Source: Sphingobacterium phlebotomi
GTDB lineage: Bacteria > Bacteroidota > Bacteroidia > Sphingobacteriales > Sphingobacteriaceae
Length of the DNA stretch: 64,000 nucleotides
Direction: 5' to 3'
Assembly: GCF_008180195.1 (NCBI RefSeq)
Contig: NZ_VTAV01000004.1
Coordinates: forward strand, 1 to 64,000
Both the position numbers and the translations under genes were made by a program. Each line of letters starts with the position of its first letter. The stretch's first letter is position 1. The notes beneath the pieces are model-generated. The model was not told where the DNA came from. It searched no databases and was given only the letters and a program-made list of their open reading frames with translations. Shown one piece after another: positions 56,743 to 64,000 of this stretch.

Positions 56743-59082
56743 TTATCTTTCTATTTCGTTTATATCTGTCCTTTCTGACTCTTCTACTTCCGGCAATGTG
56801 AATAAGGTTTCTGTTTGTTCATCTTCTACATCCGATTCAACCGCTGTACTGTCACTTGGCACCTCCACTCGAATCCGTGGGCTCGGACAATTATATTTTT
56901 TCTTAATCTCTACCTTAGGATCTGGAAATTTTCCTTTTGTGACACCTAATTCCGGTTGTTGATATAACTCCTCCATAAATGCCGCGTAAATGGGCAAAGC
57001 CGTTTTAGATCCCTCTCCTGTTTGGGAGCTTTTAAACCGAATGCTTTGTTCATCACATCCAACCCAAACACCTGCAACTAAGTCTTTTGTCACCCCCATA
57101 TACCATCCATCAACATAATCAGACGAAGTACCTGTTTTCCCGCCAACTTGATTTTCATTACCAAAAAGATCCCATTCCCACAACGCCTGCGAAGTTCCTT
57201 CTGGTTCTTCTATCGTACCACGCAGCATATAGGTCATTAACCACGCATTCTCGGGATCCACGACTTGTTTCTCTTTCGTTTGAAAAGATGTTATCAGTTT
57301 ACCGTTATTATCATAAATCTTGGAAACAAGAATCGGTTCTACCCGTTTACCCTCATTCATGAAAGTCGCATAAGCATTCACCATTTCAAACACAGACACA
57401 TCGTTTGAGCCAAGGCCTACTGATGGTACAGACTCCAAATGGCTTTCGATTCCACAACGATGTGCCGTTTCCACAATTTTATCCCACCCGACGTCTCTTG
57501 TTATCTGCGCTGTTATTGTATTTAAAGAACGAGCCATTGCCCAACGAAGCGACATGTTACGATAAGAAAAATTCCAGTCTGCGTTTTTAGGTTCCCAGAC
57601 CTCTTTTTCTCCTTGTTTATTTACAAAATCTAACCGTACAGGTTTGTCTTCATATTTATCGCAAGGTTCCATACCATTTTCCAATGCTGTCAAATAAACA
57701 AAAGGCTTAAAAGTAGAGCCCGCTTGTCGCTTCGCTTGGTTTACATGGTCGAACTTATAATAACGATGGTTGATCCCCCCTACCCATACCTTAATCTCCC
57801 CCTTGTAAGGATCCATGGCCATCATCCCCGTATTCAGCATACTCACATAATGTTTCAACGAATCCATCGTAGACATTTCTACTTCCTTATCCCCATCCCA
57901 CGTGAAAATTTTCATTTTCTTAGGTTCTCGCATGATCTGGAATACCTTTTCTTCGTCATTGTTAAATTGCTCCATCAACGACGCAAAAACTGGTAATTTC
58001 CTAACTTTATCCTCCAGAAATCCAGGAATTACAGCACCACTTTTGTCTCGCCACGGCTCTTCGTTTCGCCAAGTATTATCCAAACGTTCCTGCAATCCCT
58101 TCATCTGCTTAGCTACCGTTTCTTCGGCCAGTTGCTGCATACGGGAATCGATCGTGGTGTATATTTTTAAACCAGCCGTATAAATATCAATATCGTGCTC
58201 CTCACTCCATTTTTCAAGCCATTTTTCGACAGCCGCCCGCAGATAAGAATCATTTGCTCCACCTCTCTCCGGGTTATTAACATTCAAATTTAACGGTTCT
58301 TTGGAAAAAGAAATATATTGTTCCTCACTGATATATCCTTCCTTTTGCATCTGTCTCAAAACGACATTTCTGCGTTCTTTTGATTTATCCGGATTACGGA
58401 TGGGATTGTAGAGCGTTGTGCCCTTTAACATGCCAATCAATACAGCCGCTTCTGTAGCAGATAACTGATTAGGTTGCTTATTGAAATATCGTAACGATGC
58501 AGATTTAATACCATAAGCATTATTGCTAAACGACACGGTATTTAAATACATGGTAATAATCTGTTCTTTTTCGTATTTGCTTTCCAGTTTATAGGCGGTC
58601 ATCCACTCTTTAAATTTCGTCACTCCCATACGTACGCCGGGGATACGACCAAGCAGACCTTGGGATTGGTTGTATCGTGTTCGATAAAGGTTCTTAGCAA
58701 GTTGCTGTGTAATCGTACTCCCTCCTCGCGTATCTCCCCTCAATGTAGACACAACACTAGAAAACAGACCAATAAAATCCACGCCATTATGTTTGTAAAA
58801 ACGAATGTCTTCGGTAGCGATAAGCGCATTTAATATATTTTCCGAAATACTGTCATAACCAACAGGGTCTCGATCCTCTTCAAAATATCGTCCTATTAAG
58901 ACGGAATCCGCAGTATATAACTCCGACGAAATATGCAGTGTCGGCAGAACAATGTCTTTTTTAGTTGGGGAATATCCAAATAGCCATAAGAAGTTTAGCT
59001 GCACAGCACATAGCAATATAATAAGGCTATAGACCGCTATCAAAAAGTAACGGACGAATTTGTTTTTAACCCTTTTAAACAT
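56743..59082 (-). CDS. Class A penicillin-binding protein (PBP1A-like)
   Basis: A 779-residue bifunctional peptidoglycan synthase. One N-terminal transmembrane helix (YFLIAVYSLIILLCAVQLNF) anchors it. The glycosyltransferase domain shows ATEDIRFYKHNGVDFIG and RGGSTITQQLAKNLYRTRYN. The transpeptidase domain has the catalytic STFK (RQAGSTFKPFVYL), SLN (ARSLNTITAQ) and KTGT (GGKTGTSSDYVDGWYMG). The C-terminal ~50 residues are acidic and probably disordered. It is divergent from rpoN, with 228 bp between the starts. Confidence 0.95.
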   Translation of the reverse strand: MFKRVKNKFVRYFLIAVYSLIILLCAVQLNFLWLFGYSPTKKDIVLPTLHISSELYTADSVLIGRYFEEDRDPVGYDSISENILNALIATEDIRFYKHNGVDFIGLFSSVVSTLRGDTRGGSTITQQLAKNLYRTRYNQSQGLLGRIPGVRMGVTKFKEWMTAYKLESKYEKEQIITMYLNTVSFSNNAYGIKSASLRYFNKQPNQLSATEAAVLIGMLKGTTLYNPIRNPDKSKERRNVVLRQMQKEGYISEEQYISFSKEPLNLNVNNPERGGANDSYLRAAVEKWLEKWSEEHDIDIYTAGLKIYTTIDSRMQQLAEETVAKQMKGLQERLDNTWRNEEPWRDKSGAVIPGFLEDKVRKLPVFASLMEQFNNDEEKVFQIMREPKKMKIFTWDGDKEVEMSTMDSLKHYVSMLNTGMMAMDPYKGEIKVWVGGINHRYYKFDHVNQAKRQAGSTFKPFVYLTALENGMEPCDKYEDKPVRLDFVNKQGEKEVWEPKNADWNFSYRNMSLRWAMARSLNTITAQITRDVGWDKIVETAHRCGIESHLESVPSVGLGSNDVSVFEMVNAYATFMNEGKRVEPILVSKIYDNNGKLITSFQTKEKQVVDPENAWLMTYMLRGTIEEPEGTSQALWEWDLFGNENQVGGKTGTSSDYVDGWYMGVTKDLVAGVWVGCDEQSIRFKSSQTGEGSKTALPIYAAFMEELYQQPELGVTKGKFPDPKVEIKKKYNCPSPRIRVEVPSDSTAVESDVEDEQTETLFTLPEVEESERTDINEIER

Positions 59083-59310
59083 AACGGTAAATATGGAAAT
59101 TGTTTTTCTAAAAAAAGCTATGCAAGGTAAAAAAACAGACGTTGGTTTTTGAAATTAACGTATTTTAACACTTGATGCATACACGTAAATTTCACAGCGG
59201 TAGCAAATTCTTCCTCAATAATTATACCTGTTTTAGATTAGCCCAACGCACTGCACTTTAGTTTTCTGATTTATTTAAGTATTTTTACCCGTGCAAAAGA
59301 AGCATAAAGC

Positions 59311-60774
59311 ATGTTAAAGCAGACATTACAGCAAAAATTATTACAGAAACTTTCGCCGCAACAGATTCAATTTATAAAATTGTTGCAGGTACCTACCGTC
59401 TCTCTGGATGCCCGCATTAAGGAGGAATTGGAAGAAAATCCTGCTTTGGAGGATGGGAGTTTAACAAATATGACCGATCCCGTTGAGGAATACCCTGACC
59501 GGGATCCGGACGAGAATTTCGAAAACCAGGAAAACGATTTTGACGAAGAATTTAGTGTAGACGAATATATCCAAGAAGATGACTACAACGATTATTCAAC
59601 CAATTATGGAAGCGATGATGATGAAGACCGAAAAGAGATCCCAATAGCTGTCCAAGATTCATTCTTTGAGTTATTACAAAATCAACTGGATTTACTTGCT
59701 TTATCAGATAAAGATTACCTCGTCGGACAACAGATCATTGGTAGCCTGGATGATGATGGCTATTTAAGGCGTCCGATTCTTTCGTTGATTGATGATCTTG
59801 CTTTTTCACAAAACGTGATTGCAGAAGAAGCAGAAGTAGAGGCTATATTGAAAGTGATTCAGGATTTCGAACCTGCAGGTATAGGAGCACGTGATTTACA
59901 AGAATGTTTACTTATACAATTACGTAAGAAAGATCAAAATAATTCCATTATTAATCAAGCCATTAGAGTTGTCGAAGATTACCTCGATGAATTTACAAAA
60001 AAACACTACGACAAGATAGAAAAACAATTAGGCGTAAATTCCGAGGAACTCAAGGACATTGTCAATGAAATTCTCAAATTAAATCCTAAACCCGGTGATT
60101 CTGGAGCCTCTGCAGGCAAACAGCTCCATATCATCCCGGATTTCCATATTATGAACAATGACGGCATACTCCATCTGACGCTCAACGGAAGAAATGCTCC
60201 GGAGCTCCGCGTGTCTCGAAGTTATCAAGAAATGTTCGCCCATTACGAAAAGGCGGAAAAAACGGATAGAAAAATGAAAGAGGCAGTACAGTTCGTCAAA
60301 CAAAAACTGGATTCTGCTAAATGGTTTATAGACGCTATCAAGCAACGGCAACAAACCTTATTGAAGACCATGAATGCTATCATGGAATATCAATACGATT
60401 ATTTTCTTACAGGAGACGAACGACTTCTTAAACCTATGATACTAAAGGATATAGCCGATAGAATTGAAATGGATATTTCAACTGTATCACGAGTTGCCAA
60501 CTCCAAATATGTACAGACTGAATTTGGAACCTTCCTGTTAAAGTCTTTCTTTTCCGAAGCTATACAAACCGATTCGGGGGAAGAGGTTTCCAATAAAGAA
60601 GTAAAGAAAATATTAGAAGAATGCATTTCCAATGAGGATAAACGTAAGCCGCTTGCGGATGAAAAATTAACGGAAATCTTAAAAGAGAAAGGATATACCA
60701 TTGCACGCCGAACCGTCGCCAAATATCGGGAGGCGATGAACATTCCAGTCGCAAGATTAAGAAAGGAGCTTTAA
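59311..60774 (+). CDS. rpoN: RNA polymerase sigma-54 factor RpoN
   Basis: A 487-residue alternative sigma factor that recognises -24/-12 promoters and needs enhancer-binding ATPases. Region I is Gln/Leu-rich (LKQTLQQKLLQKLSPQQIQF). An acidic region II follows (about 45-110, DPDENFENQENDFDEEFSVD). The core-binding domain, a helix-turn-helix (LKDIADRIEMDISTVSRVAN) and the RpoN box ARRTVAKYRE near residue 470 complete the protein. Its stop codon lies in the loop of a terminator hairpin. It may direct the sigma-54-like sites in front of grpE and the barrel gene. Confidence 0.97.
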   Translation: MLKQTLQQKLLQKLSPQQIQFIKLLQVPTVSLDARIKEELEENPALEDGSLTNMTDPVEEYPDRDPDENFENQENDFDEEFSVDEYIQEDDYNDYSTNYGSDDDEDRKEIPIAVQDSFFELLQNQLDLLALSDKDYLVGQQIIGSLDDDGYLRRPILSLIDDLAFSQNVIAEEAEVEAILKVIQDFEPAGIGARDLQECLLIQLRKKDQNNSIINQAIRVVEDYLDEFTKKHYDKIEKQLGVNSEELKDIVNEILKLNPKPGDSGASAGKQLHIIPDFHIMNNDGILHLTLNGRNAPELRVSRSYQEMFAHYEKAEKTDRKMKEAVQFVKQKLDSAKWFIDAIKQRQQTLLKTMNAIMEYQYDYFLTGDERLLKPMILKDIADRIEMDISTVSRVANSKYVQTEFGTFLLKSFFSEAIQTDSGEEVSNKEVKKILEECISNEDKRKPLADEKLTEILKEKGYTIARRTVAKYREAMNIPVARLRKEL

Positions 60775-60786
60775 GCTCCTTTTTAT
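60762..60786 (+). terminator. Terminator overlapping the rpoN stop codon
   Basis: AAAGGAGCTT-t-AAGCTCCTTT followed by TTATTTTT is an almost perfect palindrome; about 8 bp of stem with a 5 nt loop would form. The TAA stop codon (60772-60774) is in the loop. Confidence 0.85.
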
Positions 60787-60845
60787 TTTTAAAACCATTT
60801 TTTGCAACAATTTCTATCGCGCATTGTTAGTATGTAAAAAAGCTT

Positions 60846-61520
60846 ATGGGCATTTATACGGATAAAGAAACAATTATAGATGAACACTTAGCGGCATTTT
60901 CGATAAATAAGGAAATCCCGAAGGTAATCGAACAGTCGGCTCTAAAGGCATTGTCTCACTACCCAGAACTTAAGCATACACATATTCGATTTTTATTTAG
61001 CCGAAAACTAAAGAAATCTGTGATGGCGGCACGTCCAGTAATAAACACACTTTTACAATCCCACGATAAACGCGTATATGACATTTTAATCAATCCTGTA
61101 TTTAAACTTACGCAAAGTATAGAACCCATCCACCATTTACCAGCGGACGTGCTGATTGGATGGTTCGGTCATGAGCTGGGGCATCTCATGGACTATGAGC
61201 AGCGAACGGTATGGGGGATAGCCAAGTTTGGCCTGTTATATTGGCTTTCTAAAGGATATGTCCGCAAAGCGGAACGCGTAGCGGATACCTTTGCCGTTAA
61301 TCGGGGTATGGCTCCTTATATCTTATCTACCAAGGAGTTTATTCTTGGACATAGTGAATTATCCACGCGTTATAAACAAAAGATTGCGCGTCTCTATCTT
61401 TCACCGGATGATATTGTCGAACTCGTATCCGAAATGGAGAAGAAAACGCAACCGGAAAAAGAGGAACTTTTGGCCGACGAAACAGCATTAGCTCAAAGCA
61501 CGCAAGAAGAAGATAATTAA
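60846..61520 (+). CDS. Putative soluble zinc metallopeptidase (HELGH protein)
   Basis: A 224-residue protein without signal peptide. WFGHELGHLMDYEQ contains the HExxH zinc motif, and ERVADTFAVNRGM about 40 residues later supplies a probable third ligand (E or D). Between them is a moderately hydrophobic stretch (AKFGLLYWLSKGYV). The C-terminus is acidic and charged. It resembles a minimal M48-like or Wss1/SprT-like fold only in the active-site pattern, so the family is uncertain. It ends 14 bp from the convergent GH3-family gene. Confidence 0.7.
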   Translation: MGIYTDKETIIDEHLAAFSINKEIPKVIEQSALKALSHYPELKHTHIRFLFSRKLKKSVMAARPVINTLLQSHDKRVYDILINPVFKLTQSIEPIHHLPADVLIGWFGHELGHLMDYEQRTVWGIAKFGLLYWLSKGYVRKAERVADTFAVNRGMAPYILSTKEFILGHSELSTRYKQKIARLYLSPDDIVELVSEMEKKTQPEKEELLADETALAQSTQEEDN

Positions 61521-61534
61521 GCAATGTACCCCTA

Positions 61535-63055
61535 TCACAGTTTCGTTATAAATGCCTCGAAAGCTTCAAAATCTTCTTCGTTCATAACACGTGGTACTTT
61601 CGTCTGCCCGCCCAACTTTTTATCATGTTCACTCCACTGATGGAAGTGTTTTACAGGTATAATGTCCACTTCTATACCATCTAGAGTCTGACGTCTGGCA
61701 ACTGTATAGTTTTTATTATTTGCTTGCAACTCCGCATCAAGGGCCTCTGCAATATCCGTAGCAGGTGAATGTGCTCTATCCGCTCCGAGATACCATTTGT
61801 TGATATAGCGTTCACCTCGACGGATAGAAGCAACCGTAAACTCCCGGATTTCCAAATCAAATTGTTCTTGCAGTTTTTGAATCGCTTGGTTCATTTGATG
61901 TACAGATAATTGTTCGCCTACCACATTGAGAAAATGCTTTGTACGTCCGCTAATGATAATTTCTGCACGCTCTTTATCTGTGACGATAACGGTATCTCCT
62001 ATCATATAGCGCCAAGCACCAGATACCGTGGAAATTAGCAGCACATATTCTACGCCTTCTTCCACCTCCTGAATGGTTAACGTGGGTACATGCTGTTTTA
62101 CACATCCCTCTTCATCCATATTATCAGAAGTACAAGGAACAAATTCAAAGAAAATCCCATTATCGGTAATAAGCGCCATCGCATCGGTATCCGGTCGCTT
62201 CTGGGTTGCCAAATAACCTTCTGATGCCAAATAGGTATCGATATAAATCATAGGCTTCGAAAATAGCTTTTCAAAACTTTTACGATAAGGACCAAAGGCC
62301 ACCCCACCCGTACTGTATACTTGTAAGTTAGGCCAGATATCGTGTATAGTGTCGACCTTATTCCGACGGATGATTTCTTTAATCAAAATTTCCGACCACG
62401 ATGGGATGCCGGTCATGCTTCCAATATCCCATTTCTTTGCTGCAAGGGCTATCTTACGCACGCGCTCATCCCAATCCTTGCTATCGGCTATTTTCCTGCC
62501 GGGTTTATAGAATTTCCGAAACCATAAAGGTAGGTTAGCTGCAGATATACCGCTGATTTCGCCCTCTAGGAATCCGTTTTGCTCAACAAGCTTTGTGCTA
62601 CTGCCTAACATCATGATATCCTTTTCGAAGAAATCTCCCGGAAGATCAAAGTTCTTCAAGCTTAATATCTGCTGTATACCGGCTTTTTTGATAGAATTCA
62701 ACATATCATCGGTTACGGGAATAGCCTTGCTATTGCTGGTTGTCCCACTACTCATGGCAAAATAGCGTTGTCCTCCCGGCCATGTCACATTCTCATGCCC
62801 TTCATGCAGATAATGCCACCACTCCGCATGTAGTTTATCATAGTCGAATATCGGTACCACTCGTTGGAAATGTTTGACAGGATCCGCATCAGCAAGGATA
62901 TTACTGAAATTATACGTTCTTCCAAAAGCGGTGTATTTCGCCGCTTCCAACATATCTAACAAGGTTTGTATCTGGGCTTCCCAAGGTGTTGCACCCTTAT
63001 TGATCAAGCCGTTCACATCAATTACCCTTTTGATGATTTCTCCAATAATAGCCAT
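61535..63055 (-). CDS. GH3 auxin-responsive-promoter family protein (acyl-adenylate-forming fold)
   Basis: A 506-residue cytoplasmic protein of the bacterial GH3 family, related to plant acyl-acid amido synthetases that adenylate a carboxylic acid and join it to an amino acid. Visible motifs are YFAMSSGTTSNSKAIPVTDD (nucleotide-binding loop), VYSTGGVAFGPYRKSFE, IDTYLASEGYLATQ, YRYMIGDTVIVTD-like WRYMIGDTVIVTDKERAEII and GRTKHFLNVVGEQLSVHQMN. A ribosome binding site, GAGGAG, precedes the ATG. The bacterial substrate is unknown. Confidence 0.9.
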   Translation of the reverse strand: MAIIGEIIKRVIDVNGLINKGATPWEAQIQTLLDMLEAAKYTAFGRTYNFSNILADADPVKHFQRVVPIFDYDKLHAEWWHYLHEGHENVTWPGGQRYFAMSSGTTSNSKAIPVTDDMLNSIKKAGIQQILSLKNFDLPGDFFEKDIMMLGSSTKLVEQNGFLEGEISGISAANLPLWFRKFYKPGRKIADSKDWDERVRKIALAAKKWDIGSMTGIPSWSEILIKEIIRRNKVDTIHDIWPNLQVYSTGGVAFGPYRKSFEKLFSKPMIYIDTYLASEGYLATQKRPDTDAMALITDNGIFFEFVPCTSDNMDEEGCVKQHVPTLTIQEVEEGVEYVLLISTVSGAWRYMIGDTVIVTDKERAEIIISGRTKHFLNVVGEQLSVHQMNQAIQKLQEQFDLEIREFTVASIRRGERYINKWYLGADRAHSPATDIAEALDAELQANNKNYTVARRQTLDGIEVDIIPVKHFHQWSEHDKKLGGQTKVPRVMNEEDFEAFEAFITKL

Positions 63056-63191
63056 AATATATGCTCCTCTTTATATAATAAAGAATAGATGTCTATTAAA
63101 ATTGTTTTGAAATCACAGAATATTCTTACCCGTTCAATCTATTTATTATCTTGCGGCGGCAAAATAATACGATCGTTAATACTATATATAA

Positions 63192-64000
63192 GTGGTTTCC
63201 AGAACAGAAGATTCAGTTAAACAAAAAGCCGTCCGTTACCTACTTGCGGGTATTGCTGCCCTCGCAGTAGTTCATGCATTAGGTCGGTTTTCTTTCACAC
63301 CTTTATTGCCCTATTTTATCCAGGATAAAATGCTGACCATTACACAAGGTGCAGATTTAGCAACCATCAATTATGTGGGCTATTTAGTAGGAGCATTGCT
63401 TGCAGTACGCTATTCAGGACCCCAATTTATTAAGAAATATCTACTCATCGGTCTTTTAGGAAATGCACTCATTACATTAGCCCAATGTTTTATCCCACAG
63501 TATGAATGGCTCTTGGTCCTCCGATTATTAAATGGCGTTACAAACGGAATAGTATTTGTTTTGGCACCTGCTTTATTATTGGAATGGCTGATTATGCACA
63601 ACAAAGCCCATCTCAGTGGCTTAGTATATTTTGGCGTAGCCATTGGATTATTGGCCGGTGGTATATTGGTAGATTCTACGGCCGCATCGTTCAAAGCTGA
63701 GAACCGATGGATTCCAATAGCATTAGTGTCTTTGATACTAGCTATCTATAGTGGTATGCGTTTTCTGGAAATCAAAACACAATCAGTGGGATATCATGAT
63801 AAAGATAGTAAGATGATTAGCAAACCCAAGCTATTCGATAACCGCAGTACTCCGTTATTTCTCTCTTATGTTGGTGCCGGTTTAGGTTATATTTTACCGA
63901 TGACTTTTTTACCAGCCCTTGCACATGATACGATTTCGGAAAACGGTATATGGGTCAGAAATGTCTGGGTGATTACATCTATATCCTGTTTGCTATTTAT
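63192..64000 (+). CDS. YbfB/YjiJ-type MFS transporter, N-terminal part (cut by window edge)
   Basis: The frame from GTG 63192 reads MVSRTEDSVKQKAVRYL, then GIAALAVVHALGRFSFTPLL, the YbfB/YjiJ-family start of helix 1. Further helices are visible through LSYVGAGLGYILPMTFLPAL. About 269 codons are in the window with no stop. An in-frame TAA directly precedes the GTG, and the first in-frame ATG would delete helix 1, so the GTG start is well supported. Members are predicted inner-membrane exporters or importers of unknown substrate. Confidence 0.85.
   Translation, partial: MVSRTEDSVKQKAVRYLLAGIAALAVVHALGRFSFTPLLPYFIQDKMLTITQGADLATINYVGYLVGALLAVRYSGPQFIKKYLLIGLLGNALITLAQCFIPQYEWLLVLRLLNGVTNGIVFVLAPALLLEWLIMHNKAHLSGLVYFGVAIGLLAGGILVDSTAASFKAENRWIPIALVSLILAIYSGMRFLEIKTQSVGYHDKDSKMISKPKLFDNRSTPLFLSYVGAGLGYILPMTFLPALAHDTISENGIWVRNVWVITSISCLLF

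Overview
The window looks like a chromosomal segment of a Bacteroidota bacterium, most likely family Sphingobacteriaceae. The reasons are SusC/SusD pairs with FecR/ECF-sigma regulators, proteins of families largely confined to Bacteroidota (DUF4959, DUF4998, DUF5000), -7 promoter boxes of the form TAnnTTTG, and a conserved rimP-nusA-infB block. I saw no rRNA, tRNA, CRISPR array, transposase or phage module.

Region 1 (1-28.6 kb, all minus strand) holds two parallel nutrient-uptake loci. Each starts with an ECF sigma factor and a FecR anti-sigma factor. Then come a SusC TonB-dependent receptor with an N-terminal STN signalling domain, a SusD lipoprotein, a DUF4959/DUF5000-type lipoprotein, a DUF4998 lipoprotein and an exported FAD-dependent oxidoreductase. 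Locus B (14.5-28.6 kb) ends with an unrecognised secreted protein and a glycerophosphodiester phosphodiesterase (GDPD). Locus A (1-14.4 kb) ends with a calcineurin-like phosphoesterase and a GDPD cut by the window edge. Neither locus contains a recognisable glycoside hydrolase or polysaccharide lyase. This suggests a phosphodiester-containing or oxidisable substrate rather than an ordinary polysaccharide. The two sigma genes are very different, yet they share an almost identical ~100 bp promoter/leader block.

Region 2 (28.6-36.0 kb, minus strand) has the mutagenesis cassette imuA-imuB-dnaE2, a dicarboxylate/glutamate-type symporter and a 2x[4Fe-4S] ferredoxin. In front of imuA sits a perfect operator-like palindrome, TACTAA-N5-TTAGTA. 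The same palindrome occurs 19 kb away in front of a LexA-like XRE-S24 repressor gene (52.2-53.0 kb), which is divergent from a small GIY-YIG-like gene. This predicts a local damage-response regulon.

Region 3 (36.1-42.5 kb, plus strand) carries a LuxC-type acyl-CoA reductase, a small conserved-looking protein, an FtsE-like ATPase, grpE-dnaJ, a nucleotidyltransferase-like gene with a metallophosphoesterase, and a small outer-membrane barrel. Sigma-54-like elements precede grpE and the barrel gene, and rpoN itself is in the window.

Region 4 (42.6-64 kb) is mostly housekeeping: monomeric isocitrate dehydrogenase, a membrane protein, a PaaE-like flavin/2Fe-2S reductase, infB-nusA-rimP, the XRE-S24 repressor, a very large peptidase/beta-propeller/barrel protein, a class A penicillin-binding protein, rpoN, a zincin-like protein, a GH3-family protein and the start of a YbfB-type MFS transporter. 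The rimP operon has a predicted promoter followed immediately by a terminator-like hairpin, a possible NusA feedback attenuator.
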